Origin: Ruminococcaceae bacterium UBA3818
Lineage (GTDB): Bacteria; Bacillota; Clostridia; Oscillospirales; Ruminococcaceae
NCBI GenBank assembly: GCA_002369315.1
Contig: DFDW01000029.1
Span: 28,329 to 53,742 of the forward strand
Direction of reading: 5' to 3'
Length of the DNA: 25,414 nt
A program made the translations under genes and the position numbers. The notes beneath the pieces are model-generated. The model saw only the letters and a program-made list of their open reading frames with translations. It was not told the DNA's origin and did not search any database. Positions 1 to 7,890 of this stretch are shown here, in pieces; position 1 is the first letter of the stretch; every line of letters starts with the position of its first letter.

Positions 1-26
1 GGCTTTCGCCTGCCGCACGACAATCG

Positions 27-1166
27 CTATTCCTGCTTTTGCAGCGGTTCTTCATACAGATTTTTCATGTTCTCGGGCAAAACCTTTTCCAATCGGTACT
101 GCTGTACCTTTTTCTTTCCCGCCTGTCCCATTTTTTCCCGCAGCTGCCGATTCTCATACAACTTTCGGACCGCCTGGCAAAACGCTTCCTCATCATCAAA
201 ATCAAACAACAGACCGTTGACTTCCGGCTCTATTAAATCCTCATGCCCCTTGACTTTACTCGCGATAACCGGCAGCCCGCAAACCATTGCTTCCATGATC
301 TGAAACGGCAGGCCCTCAATTCTGCTGGCAGACACGCCAGCATCCGCCAGATAAAAATAAGGTGCCAAATCCTGCGCATAACCCGGAAATCGGATTTCTT
401 TACGCACCGAGAACCGGACAGCCAAAGACTTTATCCGCTCAAACTGGTCGCCTTCTCCTACCAAAATCAGGCGGCAAGGAATCCCTTCCTCCTTGAGACG
501 GCGCATGGCACGAACCAAAAAAATCTGATTTTTCCGGTCCGAAAACTCCGCGGCGCACACCATAACAAATTCCTGCGGCGAAAAAGAATAGGTCCGCCGC
601 AACGATTCCGCCGCCGCAATAGTCGCCTCGTTTTTTTCGAAACGGGACACGTCAACCCCCATACCTTTTATCGAAATCAGCCGGGTTCGATATAAATGAT
701 ATTTCTGCGCGATCTGTTCATCCTGCTGGTTCATCACTGCCACCACATCGGTCACCGGGCGGGTCAGTTTCTCCGCCGCCAGCAGAATTATCCGCTTGTT
801 CCATGGTGTATTTTCATCAAACAAGTACCCGTGTACCGTATTGATGACCCACGGCCGCCGACCGCTGAGCATAATCCCCAACCGAGTAAAAAACGCCGCC
901 AGAGATGTGTGAAGGCTGACCAGATCATACCGTTCTTTCCGTACCAGGTTTCGAATTCGGAAAGCGCATTTGAAATTTCCCCAGGAGGTCATCTTCTTTT
1001 CAAACGGCATCGGGATTGCAGTTACCCCGTCCGGAAGGCCAGCAGGATCCCCCGCCCCCATAACGTGAACCTCGTTTCCCTGCGACAGAAGCACCTGGAG
1101 ATAGGGGATATGAAATGTCTTTAAATGCCCGAAAGTCGAGGCCACATACAGGATTTTTTTTGCCAT
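27..1166 (-). CDS. GT4-type glycosyltransferase (family 1 fold)
   Basis: Predicted cytoplasmic glycosyltransferase that adds a sugar to a lipid-linked saccharide for surface polysaccharide synthesis. The protein begins MAKKILYVASTFGHLKTF, a typical GT-B first strand, and carries a long C-terminal Rossmann half with the EX7E signature EGLPFQIME at about residues 284-292 of 379, followed by GLPVIAS. This EX7E motif defines GT4-like retaining enzymes. An ATG 66 bases further upstream is open, but it would extend into the preceding gene and add an atypical N-terminus, so I use the ATG at 1166. That start lies 5 bases past the stop of the polymerase gene, so translation is probably coupled; its own ribosome site is weak. 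Third gene of the operon. Donor and acceptor sugars cannot be told from sequence. The operon may continue past the left edge. Confidence 0.88.
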   Translation of the reverse strand: MAKKILYVASTFGHLKTFHIPYLQVLLSQGNEVHVMGAGDPAGLPDGVTAIPMPFEKKMTSWGNFKCAFRIRNLVRKERYDLVSLHTSLAAFFTRLGIMLSGRRPWVINTVHGYLFDENTPWNKRIILLAAEKLTRPVTDVVAVMNQQDEQIAQKYHLYRTRLISIKGMGVDVSRFEKNEATIAAAESLRRTYSFSPQEFVMVCAAEFSDRKNQIFLVRAMRRLKEEGIPCRLILVGEGDQFERIKSLAVRFSVRKEIRFPGYAQDLAPYFYLADAGVSASRIEGLPFQIMEAMVCGLPVIASKVKGHEDLIEPEVNGLLFDFDDEEAFCQAVRKLYENRQLREKMGQAGKKKVQQYRLEKVLPENMKNLYEEPLQKQE

Positions 1167-1171
1167 TACAG

Positions 1172-2992
1172 TCACACGCTTTCTTTTCGATATTGACGGT
1201 TCATACCAACGCCGACACCCAACAAAATCCAAAACATGATAGAAGTCGTAACGGTGGAATCATTGAAGAATCCCGCAAACAGATAACCGGCAACTCCCAG
1301 CCCCACGGCAATGCCCCGAAATCCGTTTGGATCCCGCCTTTTTCCGCCGTATAATCGGAAGCAATCCCACAAATAAGAGATGCAGATTGCCAAAAATGCC
1401 AGGAGCGCAATCCCTCCTTCATTGACGAAAATCTGAAGATACAGATTGTGCGGCTTATCCACAACAATATTTCCGACGCCATAAGCGTACAGCTTCCCCA
1501 ACACGTCATCCTGTGGGAATTCATAGATAAAGCAGTCCGGTCCAGCGCCCAGCGCCAAATAACGGGGCAAAATCGGGATCGTTCGGGACCAGATATACCC
1601 TCGCATAGAGCCTATGCGCTCTTTTCCCTTTAAAAATCCGGCGATTGGCGGCTCTTCCAGCGTCATCGGCTTAGTGGTATTGGTTCTGGCAAGATAAATC
1701 TGTGTGTCGTCGTAATAGAATTGCAGCAACTGTTTTCTGTTATAAATCAAACGCAGGTATGTATAAGGCGTATTGCCGTCCACCGAATTGACCGGACGAA
1801 AAGACAAATCCGCAAACGCATTATTCTGCGTGACAAGAACGCCTTTTTCATTAAAAGTAAAAGGCACTTCGTTTCCCTGCTGATCCCGAAAAACGATCTG
1901 TCCTTCCTCCGACGAAAGAAACAGAGCATCTCTCTGAACGGTAATCACTGCGCCGGTGTCTGTATTTTCCACGGCACGGATGGGAAGCTCGTCTTTATAA
2001 TCAAAATCGGATGTATCCGAAAAAACCGTCACAATATCATCGAAAAGCATGGGAACCCGCTCAAAGATGGCATTTTGCAGGGCAAAATTCAAACCGATTA
2101 CCGCAACCAGCAATCCTCCGAAAACAGACAGCACCAGCTTCCAGTGCCGAAACAGGAGTCTCCGAAAAAAGATCGCCGCCAATACTACAGCGGCAGCCGT
2201 ACCCACCAGTCCGGCTCTCGATGTGGAACCCAGCAGCAGCATCAAAGAAAGAAGCGCCGCCAAAAGAAGAGGGAGCCGGAACTTCCAGCGCTTCTCAAAC
2301 AGCGCTAAAACCGAGCAGACCGGGAAGGCCATGGCCGCGATGCTCCCTAGATAATTATAGTGGTTGACCGTGCCGTACATCTTCGCCTTTTTAAACTGAA
2401 TTGCGCTGATTTTGCCTTCCATATCGTCCGGCACCACCAGGCTGTTGACCCAGTCGCTGGCCATCAGGTCGTGTCCGGCAAACTGGGAAATACCCATAAT
2501 CGAATTGACCGCTATCAATACGCCCATTGCCACCATGATTAGCTTCAAATCCTGCGCCGACCGGTAGGAAAGCGCCGTGTACAGGAATAAAATCAGGTAA
2601 GAAATCTGTGTCATCATTCCCTCGGCCCGGTCGTACATTCCCCACAAAGCCGTATCCCGATGGTTGGAAAGCAGAGTGGAGAGAAGCAAACACAGCAAAA
2701 AAACGCCGCAGGCCACAAAATAAAGCCACCCCAGCCGGTCGATTCCCGAAAAAAGTTTCTTGCAAAATACCAACAGTAAAATCAACATGATTGCCGCCAT
2801 CATCCATAAAAAGCGAGCGCGGTACTGCGAAAAAATTTCCGTTTTCTGATTGGTCAGGAATAAGCGGTATAAATCGCCGCTTAAAAAATGCTGGGTAGCA
2901 CGGACGACAACCGGCATCACAGCCATTAAAAGTGCAACGGGAAGAAACAGCCAATTTCTTGTTTTTCCTTCCCAAATAAAGCCTGTCCTCAC
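1172..2992 (-). CDS. O-antigen ligase/polymerase-like membrane protein (Wzy_C/WaaL superfamily)
   Basis: Large multi-spanning membrane protein of 606 residues. Hydrophobic segments occupy roughly residues 15-330, with a segment LLLGSTSRAGLVGTAAAVV that is typical of the Wzy_C/O-antigen ligase family. A long soluble stretch follows (about residues 340-460, probably extracytoplasmic), then GAGPDCFIYEFPQDD and DKPHNLYLQIFVNEGG before the last membrane spans; the PHNxYL-type motif is common in these polymerases. Such proteins polymerise or transfer lipid-linked oligosaccharide outside the membrane. The start is a GTG with AAGGAG 8 bases upstream; this ribosome site lies inside the last codons of the sugar phosphotransferase gene, whose stop is 2 bases away, so the two are translationally coupled. 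Polymerase versus ligase versus a protein-glycosylating ligase cannot be decided. Confidence 0.85.
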   Translation of the reverse strand: MRTGFIWEGKTRNWLFLPVALLMAVMPVVVRATQHFLSGDLYRLFLTNQKTEIFSQYRARFLWMMAAIMLILLLVFCKKLFSGIDRLGWLYFVACGVFLLCLLLSTLLSNHRDTALWGMYDRAEGMMTQISYLILFLYTALSYRSAQDLKLIMVAMGVLIAVNSIMGISQFAGHDLMASDWVNSLVVPDDMEGKISAIQFKKAKMYGTVNHYNYLGSIAAMAFPVCSVLALFEKRWKFRLPLLLAALLSLMLLLGSTSRAGLVGTAAAVVLAAIFFRRLLFRHWKLVLSVFGGLLVAVIGLNFALQNAIFERVPMLFDDIVTVFSDTSDFDYKDELPIRAVENTDTGAVITVQRDALFLSSEEGQIVFRDQQGNEVPFTFNEKGVLVTQNNAFADLSFRPVNSVDGNTPYTYLRLIYNRKQLLQFYYDDTQIYLARTNTTKPMTLEEPPIAGFLKGKERIGSMRGYIWSRTIPILPRYLALGAGPDCFIYEFPQDDVLGKLYAYGVGNIVVDKPHNLYLQIFVNEGGIALLAFLAICISYLWDCFRLYGGKRRDPNGFRGIAVGLGVAGYLFAGFFNDSTVTTSIMFWILLGVGVGMNRQYRKESV

Positions 2993-2994
2993 CT

Positions 2995-4401
2995 CTATTT
3001 CTCCTTTACCTTTTCTTCATTGCCGGGCAGAACTTCCTCATTTCTCAGCCCCTTGAACACTGTCATGAACAAAATTTTGATATCCAAAAACAAACTCCAG
3101 TTTTCAATATAATGGATGTCCCATTCAATCCTCTTCTGGATGGAGGTGTCCCCCCGGTAGCCTTTCACCTGCGCCAGTCCGGTAATGCCCGGCTTCACTT
3201 GATGTTTGACCATATAAAGCGGAACGCTCTTTTGAAAATTCTCCACAAAATATGGCAGCTCCGGCCGCGGTCCCACCAAACTCATATCACCTTTGAGCAC
3301 GTTATAAAGCTGCGGCAGCTCATCAATGGAAAACTTGCGGATAAACGCGCCGAATTTTGTTTTTCGGGGATCCTCATTGGTGCTCCAGGCCGTATCGGAC
3401 TGATCGTTGACCACCATAGACCGAAATTTATACATGGTAAACAATTCCTTGTTCAGCCCCACCCGCTCCTGTTTGAAAATCACCGGCCCTGGCGAAGTCA
3501 ATTTCACGCCGATGGCAGTCGCCAGCAGAATCGGGGAAGATAGGATCATCAAAATCAGCGCGCCGCAGAAATCGACCGTACGTTTTAAAAAGGCATTGCC
3601 GTAATTGTCCAGCGGAATTTTGCGGATGTTAATCAGCGGGATACGGTCAATTTGGTCGATATAGGGCCGGCTTGGGATGTACCGGTAACAAAAGGGGATG
3701 ATTGAAATTTTTGTCCCGGTTTTTTCGCAGTCTGACATAATCTGTTCCAGATATCCTGCTTCACAGATATCCAGCGCACAAATCAATTCCGCCGGCTTTC
3801 GTTCGTTCAGTATCTCATAGAGCGCGCCGTAATCTCCCAGGTAATTTCCATCCAACTGAGCGTAATTGGACACATAGCCAAGATAATCACACGCATAGTC
3901 CTTGTGGGAACGGATGGTTTCCAAATACTCTCTGGCCGAATCGCCGGATCCCAAAATAATCAAAGTTTTTTTATGGTATCCTTTTTTCCGCAGATAGTTT
4001 ATGACCCACCGCATCAGAAAATGCTTACCCACTAAAAGCAGCGTGCTGATGAAAAAATATTGTACCATAACCCAGCGGGACAGATAGTGCCATTTCAGAA
4101 CAAACAACACCGCCGTGATAATGCCGGCCATTACGGTGTTGGCTTGTATCAGTTTGACTACCTCTTCGCTGAAGGTGCGGGTCCGAAAAGAGCAGATCAA
4201 ATCAAACGTGCTGAACACAAGATAATAAACCGGCAGCAAAGCAAGCACAAACAACAGATAATAAGAAAGCAGCAGGTGGTTCTCCGCCGAATCAAAAATG
4301 CGGAACCGAACCGCATAACTCAAAGCAACAGAAAGAAACAAAACCGCCAGATCTGTCACAATATTCAAACGGTCCAGCAGCGCTTCATTTTCTCGAATCA
4401 T
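2995..4401 (-). CDS. Undecaprenyl-phosphate sugar phosphotransferase (polyprenyl glycosylphosphotransferase)
   Basis: Initiating enzyme of surface polysaccharide synthesis: it transfers a sugar-1-phosphate from a nucleotide sugar to undecaprenyl phosphate. The 468-residue protein has the usual WbaP/CpsE-like build: four or five N-terminal membrane spans (about 10-130), a nucleotide-fold central region with ILGSGDSAREY (150-160), another hydrophobic segment (about 277-298) and the C-terminal bacterial sugar transferase domain with SPGPVIFKQERVG, KFRSM (325-329), DELPQL (360-365) and GPRPE (377-381). The start ATG has GGGAGG 6 bases upstream. It is the first gene of the operon behind a promoter at 4528-4556 and an untranslated leader of about 120 bases. 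Substrate sugar unknown. Confidence 0.93.
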   Translation of the reverse strand: MIRENEALLDRLNIVTDLAVLFLSVALSYAVRFRIFDSAENHLLLSYYLLFVLALLPVYYLVFSTFDLICSFRTRTFSEEVVKLIQANTVMAGIITAVLFVLKWHYLSRWVMVQYFFISTLLLVGKHFLMRWVINYLRKKGYHKKTLIILGSGDSAREYLETIRSHKDYACDYLGYVSNYAQLDGNYLGDYGALYEILNERKPAELICALDICEAGYLEQIMSDCEKTGTKISIIPFCYRYIPSRPYIDQIDRIPLINIRKIPLDNYGNAFLKRTVDFCGALILMILSSPILLATAIGVKLTSPGPVIFKQERVGLNKELFTMYKFRSMVVNDQSDTAWSTNEDPRKTKFGAFIRKFSIDELPQLYNVLKGDMSLVGPRPELPYFVENFQKSVPLYMVKHQVKPGITGLAQVKGYRGDTSIQKRIEWDIHYIENWSLFLDIKILFMTVFKGLRNEEVLPGNEEKVKEK

Positions 4402-4527
4402 AAACGTCCTCCCGGCATCTTCGTTTTAGAAAAACAGATGCTCTTTTCAAAAGAAAACTGTGTCAAAGGGCTCTATATTTCAAAAAATACGTATGTTCCA
4501 AATTTTTAAATGCGCTCATATATGTTT

Positions 4528-4556
4528 ATTATACGATAAGAACGAAAAAATAGCAA
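4528..4556 (-). promoter_or_regulatory. Promoter of the polysaccharide operon
   Basis: On the minus strand a perfect TATAAT (4528-4533) lies 17 bases downstream of TTGCTA (4551-4556), a sigma-A-type promoter. Transcription would start near 4521, giving a leader of about 120 bases before the sugar phosphotransferase. Confidence 0.7.
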
Positions 4557-4620
4557 TCTTCTCATTTGAAAGGATTCTCATGGATTTGCAGCCGGTTTTC
4601 GAATGGCGCTTTCCTCATAG

Positions 4621-4660
4621 AAAAAAGGCGGGGCCGCTTTTAAAACAGGCTCCGCCTTTT
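4621..4660 (-). terminator. Intrinsic terminator after the sipL-like gene
   Basis: The arms AAAAGGCGGGGCC and GGCTCCGCCTTTT pair over 13 bases with one G-T pair. On the minus strand the hairpin is followed by a run of T, about 50 bases past the stop of the SipL-like gene. Confidence 0.85.
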
Positions 4661-4713
4661 GATGTATCGCATAGAGAATATTCCTTTTACGGCATCTGTG
4701 TGCCGCCACCTTA

Positions 4714-6249
4714 TTAACCCACCATCGGAATCAGGAGGATTCTTTTTTCCGGCAGGACTTCGTCTTCCAACCCATTTTCTTCCATCACGGCCGAAATCGA
4801 TGTGTTATATCGCTTGGCAATGCTCCAAACATTTTCTCCTGCATCGGCATAATAAATGGTCATGGCACTTTGATCCTCCCATTTTTTCTCCCTCGTTTCA
4901 TCCACTTTGATTCCGGTAATAAAAGAAACGGGCGCCACACCCAAAAGCATGCCGTCTACTCGCAGCCGGCACCGGCATCGCAATGTATTTTTCTCCTGAA
5001 TCTCATATCTACAGTCCTCCGGGGTAACGGAAAGCTCATGCAGATAGCGATCCGCTTTTGTTTCCAATGGATATTCCTGCGTCACATCCTGCGTCTGTTC
5101 GAAATAAACGGGCGCACCGTCAGCATCGGCGCCCAGCATGCAGTATCGCAGTTTTCCGCCTATCAGAAGGGTCTGTTCTTGCACATCGGCGGATAACGCC
5201 CCTGTTTCGCACCAAAAATCAACAGGTTCTTTCAGATACTCCGGCAGCTGCGCGGATTGTTCCAAATCGAAAGTCTGAGGAATCGCGTTGAGGTTTAACA
5301 GCACAGACGACGTCTTTTGCGACATCTGCAATTCATATTGTGTAGAGTATGCATCAACCGCAGGAAAAATTGTTTTTTCCCGCAGCAAAGCGCATCGCAA
5401 TTCCAAGGTAAATTCTCCCGAAGCAGTGCGCGTCAGGCCGTCCGCATCGGTCTGCGGATGCAATGCCGACCACAGCAGGTCAAACCGGATGTGAGAAATA
5501 CATTCTTCCCCGGCGCCGTCCGCCTCCAGCATCTGGCTGACCGGAAGCTGATACCGCACCGTCTGCCGAACGCCATCCTCCTGGGGCTGGTATTCCAGCA
5601 AGACCTCCAGTTCCCCTTTTACAATGATTTTTCCCCCTGTGATTTTCCAATCGGTGGTCCGCACTTTTTCGCTGTGCCGGATGATATAATCCATCGGCGG
5701 CTTCTCCTGTCCCAGTTCCAGATCCTCCCGGACTGTAAATCTTTTCGAAGAGCATCCAACCAGCTCGCCAGACTGTGTTGGCCGACGGCTCAATTGCAAG
5801 CCCGTCCCTTCTGCCGCACTGACCATTTCTTCTTCCGTACCGGACAAAATTTTCACCATAACGGTAAAAGACCCTCGTACATCAATACGGCGCTGGTTCA
5901 CCGCCTTGCAGTTTAAATAATCCTCTTTCAACGAACAAAATACCATTGGATTGTGCGGTGCGGTTTTCAGCTCAAGCGTCTTTCCAAAATCGACCTTGTG
6001 CTCGCTGGTGTGCAGCCGTCCGTCCTCCCCCGTGTAATAAACAGTGATCGCAGTGGTTCCCTCCAAAATGCATTTGTCCCCGCTGACTTCGGTTTTGGAA
6101 AAAGCGGGACGCGCCTGGCATTTTAGAACTTTTACAATATCCGGGCAATAGTCCGGCAGCAGCAAATCACTCTCAACAGGCAGCTCGGTAAAAGAATCAA
6201 ACGCGACTTCGCAAACGGAAATGTGATCTTTTTTCAGCTTATATTCCAT
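4714..6249 (-). CDS. sipL: SipL-like spore coat morphogenesis protein (SPOCS/DUF3794 + LysM)
   Basis: Structural protein of the forespore coat. The 511 residues contain DUF3794/SPOCS-type beta-rich repeats (the first with the typical LPVESDLLLPDYCPDIVKVL at about residues 23-42) and a C-terminal LysM domain beginning near IYYADAGENVWSIAKRYN (about 464-481). This is the layout and length of clostridial SipL, which binds the SpoIVA ATPase through its LysM domain and takes the place of Bacillus SpoVID. The start is ATG with GGGGAG (6260-6265) ten bases upstream. It is a single-gene unit ending in a strong terminator. In Clostridioides the gene is under sigma-E; a matching promoter candidate is listed separately. 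Its upstream side abuts the prophage remnant with almost no spacer. It supports the view that the host forms endospores. Another SPOCS-LysM paralog remains possible. Confidence 0.85.
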   Translation of the reverse strand: MEYKLKKDHISVCEVAFDSFTELPVESDLLLPDYCPDIVKVLKCQARPAFSKTEVSGDKCILEGTTAITVYYTGEDGRLHTSEHKVDFGKTLELKTAPHNPMVFCSLKEDYLNCKAVNQRRIDVRGSFTVMVKILSGTEEEMVSAAEGTGLQLSRRPTQSGELVGCSSKRFTVREDLELGQEKPPMDYIIRHSEKVRTTDWKITGGKIIVKGELEVLLEYQPQEDGVRQTVRYQLPVSQMLEADGAGEECISHIRFDLLWSALHPQTDADGLTRTASGEFTLELRCALLREKTIFPAVDAYSTQYELQMSQKTSSVLLNLNAIPQTFDLEQSAQLPEYLKEPVDFWCETGALSADVQEQTLLIGGKLRYCMLGADADGAPVYFEQTQDVTQEYPLETKADRYLHELSVTPEDCRYEIQEKNTLRCRCRLRVDGMLLGVAPVSFITGIKVDETREKKWEDQSAMTIYYADAGENVWSIAKRYNTSISAVMEENGLEDEVLPEKRILLIPMVG

Positions 6250-6281
6250 TTTTTACACGCTCCCCTTCGTTGTTCTGTAAA

Positions 6282-6310
6282 ATGATATGCCGTTTTTGAT
6301 TGAAATAGTA
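6282..6310 (-). promoter_or_regulatory. Possible sigma-E-type promoter of the sipL-like gene
   Basis: On the minus strand CATATCAT (6282-6289) resembles the sigma-E -10 element, and TACTATT (6304-6310) resembles its -35 element, with 14 bases between. It sits 33-61 bases before the start codon. The match is partial and rests on a consensus recalled from Bacillus. Confidence 0.3.
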
Positions 6311-6688
6311 CCGAACAACAAGCGGGTGCTGCTTTTCAACACCCGCGCGACGATCACGCAGGGGCTGATACAAGGGCAGAGCGTGGCGAGGATGTTCAAA
6401 AGCCTTGCCGACGCAATGGGGAAAAGCTACCACCAGGCGGAAACGCTGATCCGCACCGAAACAAACCATTTCCATGCAGAAGCGGACACCCGGGCCTATG
6501 ACGCGGCAGGGGTGGAGGAATACGAGTTTGTGGCGACTTTGGACAGCCGCACAAGCGAAGCCTGCGCCAGCCTGGACGGGAAGCATTTCCCGATCAAGGA
6601 AGCAAAAACCGGCGTCAATTACCCGCCTATGCACCCTCGTTGCAGATCGACTACGGTCGAATACGACCCGGAAGACGCGGCAGACTGA
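6287..6688 (+). pseudogene. MuF/SPP1-gp7 phage head morphogenesis protein, C-terminal fragment
   Basis: The 133 readable residues match the C-terminal half of the MuF (SPP1 gp7-like) minor head protein: MGKSYHQAETLIRTETNHF, then EYEFVATLDSRTSEACASLD, then GVNYPPMHPRCRSTTVEYD. Family members carry 200 or more further residues on the N-terminal side; here an in-frame TAA at 6278-6280 sits just before the first ATG, so the front of the gene has been lost. The end is also abnormal: a TGA at 6686-6688 interrupts a frame that stays open through to 7147. The segment after this stop reads AASGQP-MPENMTYEEW, which looks like the usual continuation of MuF proteins, with TGA standing where Trp (TGG) would fit. 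No convincing ribosome site precedes it. Confidence 0.82.
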
Positions 6689-6706
6689 GCGGCCAGCGGA
6701 CAACCC

Positions 6707-7147
6707 ATGCCGGAGAATATGACCTATGAGGAATGGTTCGATAGCGATGTATTAGCTCGTAGTATCAGCCGAAAAGAAGCGAATACCGGCGCGTTTTCAA
6801 ACTTAAAAATACCCATGCAAAAAAGATATGTTCGCCGTATTGCCGAACAATACAACATAGACCTATCTGGAATTACTATAAAAATTCAAAGAAGTGAGTC
6901 TATGTTATCGTTGACAATGACCGGCAGCACAGACTACAATAATATTGGCCGTATAGATTTATTCCCGAACGCGTTTATCGATGAAGAACAACTGGTAAAA
7001 ACGTTGTTACACGAAAAACGTCACGTATGGCAGCTAAAGACATACGGGAAAAAGTATGTGGAAGAAAATCTAAACAGGATGGAAGAGGGCGCCTACTCGT
7101 TTGAGGACGAGCAATATAATCTCTTGAAAAAGAGGGCAAAGAAATGA
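6707..7147 (+). CDS. HExxH zincin-like domain, probable former C-terminal effector of the MuF protein
   Basis: I do not recognise a named family. The 146-residue frame begins MPENMTYEEW, a stretch that resembles the linker of MuF head proteins, and is in the same frame as the MuF fragment, separated from it only by a TGA and six codons. The rest is a different domain: LLHEKRHVWQ contains HExxH (His102, Glu103, His106), the metal-binding motif of zincin metallopeptidases, and MEEGAYSFEDE (125-135) offers acidic residues where a third ligand is expected. Phage MuF proteins fused to variable C-terminal toxins are a described class, so this is a candidate toxin domain. The base composition is more AT-rich than the host genes. 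The ATG at 6707 has no good ribosome site, so separate translation is doubtful. Overlaps the next gene by 4 bases. Confidence 0.6.
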   Translation: MPENMTYEEWFDSDVLARSISRKEANTGAFSNLKIPMQKRYVRRIAEQYNIDLSGITIKIQRSESMLSLTMTGSTDYNNIGRIDLFPNAFIDEEQLVKTLLHEKRHVWQLKTYGKKYVEENLNRMEEGAYSFEDEQYNLLKKRAKK

Positions 7148-7374
7148 AATGGCTGAAAAATCTAGAAAATATTGCAAAAAATCACAAAAGTGGCTTGTGT
7201 CCCATATGTGGCAGCAAAGAGACCGACTTCGGGTACTCGATTATCGATCCAAAATCGCGTATGGGGTACGGCGCGGTGTGGTGTAATAGTTGCCGCCATG
7301 CTTTCCACATTTCACGCGTAGAAGTGAAAGACGAAAAACACATAAAAGAAATCCCGCACAATTTGATATACTAA
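7144..7374 (+). CDS. Small zinc-ribbon protein, candidate immunity protein
   Basis: Unrecognised 76-residue protein. It has two CxxC pairs, CPIC (Cys19, Cys22) and CNSC (Cys47, Cys50), the layout of a zinc ribbon, followed by HAFHISR. Its ATG overlaps the stop of the HExxH frame by four bases (ATGA), the tight coupling usual for toxin and immunity pairs. The stop codon runs directly into a hairpin terminator, so the two genes form one closed cassette. The role as immunity protein is inferred from position alone. Confidence 0.6.
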   Translation: MKWLKNLENIAKNHKSGLCPICGSKETDFGYSIIDPKSRMGYGAVWCNSCRHAFHISRVEVKDEKHIKEIPHNLIY

Positions 7375-7402
7375 AAGCGCCACCCACGGGATGGCGCTTT
7401 TT
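7373..7402 (+). terminator. Hairpin terminator, copy 1 of a repeated element
   Basis: Arms AAAAGCGCCA and TGGCGCTTTT pair perfectly and end in a T run, starting at the stop codon of the zinc-ribbon gene. Its first 18 bases, AAAGCGCCACCCACGGGA (7374-7391), recur at 8094-8111. Confidence 0.8.
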
Positions 7403-7469
7403 CAAGCCAGAAAGCGGGGAAGCCGGGAGAGCGAAGTGTTCGCGAACCTTATGGGAGTTATAAAGTTTT

Positions 7470-7643
7470 ATGAATTACGATGAAGAGAAAAGAAATATTT
7501 TTGAAACGATGATATCGGAGATCAATAAAGCGTATGCTGAACCGAGCAAAGGCAAAGATGGAATCGGCGTTCAATTAGCCCGTGAAGCAACAGAACGTTA
7601 TAATAAAGCATTACGGGCTTTGAAAAAGAAATATGGGAAATAA
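7470..7643 (+). CDS. Hypothetical 57-residue protein in the second phage cassette
   Basis: A short reading frame beginning MNYDEEKRNIFETMISEIN and ending ALRALKKKYGK. It is strongly charged and predicted helical, with no motif I recognise. GGGAG lies 12 bases before the ATG, rather far for a ribosome site. After its TAA the same frame continues plausibly (QNKPNLRETFPEILKAYEKL), so it may be the front part of a longer broken gene. It lies between the two copies of the repeated terminator. Confidence 0.45.
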   Translation: MNYDEEKRNIFETMISEINKAYAEPSKGKDGIGVQLAREATERYNKALRALKKKYGK

Positions 7644-7885
7644 CAGAATAAACCAAATCTGCGGGAAACGTTCCCGGAAATATTAAAAGCGTATGAAAAG
7701 CTGGAATATGGGATTTAAATGACGATGCCCCATATGAACTACGAGACATTCTCAACGAAATAGATGCTAAAGAATATTTGATTTCCGTTGCCAAAAGGTA
7801 TAAAATGCCTATAAAAGAACAAGATGAAACAAAAGAACTTCTTTCGATGTATAAGGATAGACTGTCGGAGTATTACGGGAGGTAA
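7644..7885 (+). pseudogene. Frameshifted remnant of a small phage cassette gene
   Basis: Two plausible protein pieces lie in different frames. The first, NLRETFPEILKAYEKL, is in the frame of the preceding 57-residue gene and stops at a TAA near 7718. The second, from about 7700, reads GIWDLNDDAPYELRDILNEI and runs on to LSEYYGR with stop at 7883-7885. A one-base shift near 7700 would join them. The last bases hold the GGGAGG ribosome site of the next gene, as expected for a real upstream gene in an operon. No family recognised. Confidence 0.45.
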
Positions 7886-7890
7886 AGGTT

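Larger units (their letters stand above)
4402..4713. other. Intergenic region between sipL-like gene and polysaccharide operon
   Basis: No gene seen here. The stretch holds the leader and promoter of the leftward polysaccharide operon (4402-4556), an AT-rich spacer and the terminator of the SipL-like gene (4621-4660). I see no riboswitch or other known RNA in the leader. Confidence 0.7.

Noticed and set aside
6686..6688. TGA read as tryptophan (alternative genetic code) in the MuF frame.
   Set aside because: Other genes of the window use TGA as a normal stop, and the MuF gene has also lost its front, so a disabling mutation is simpler.
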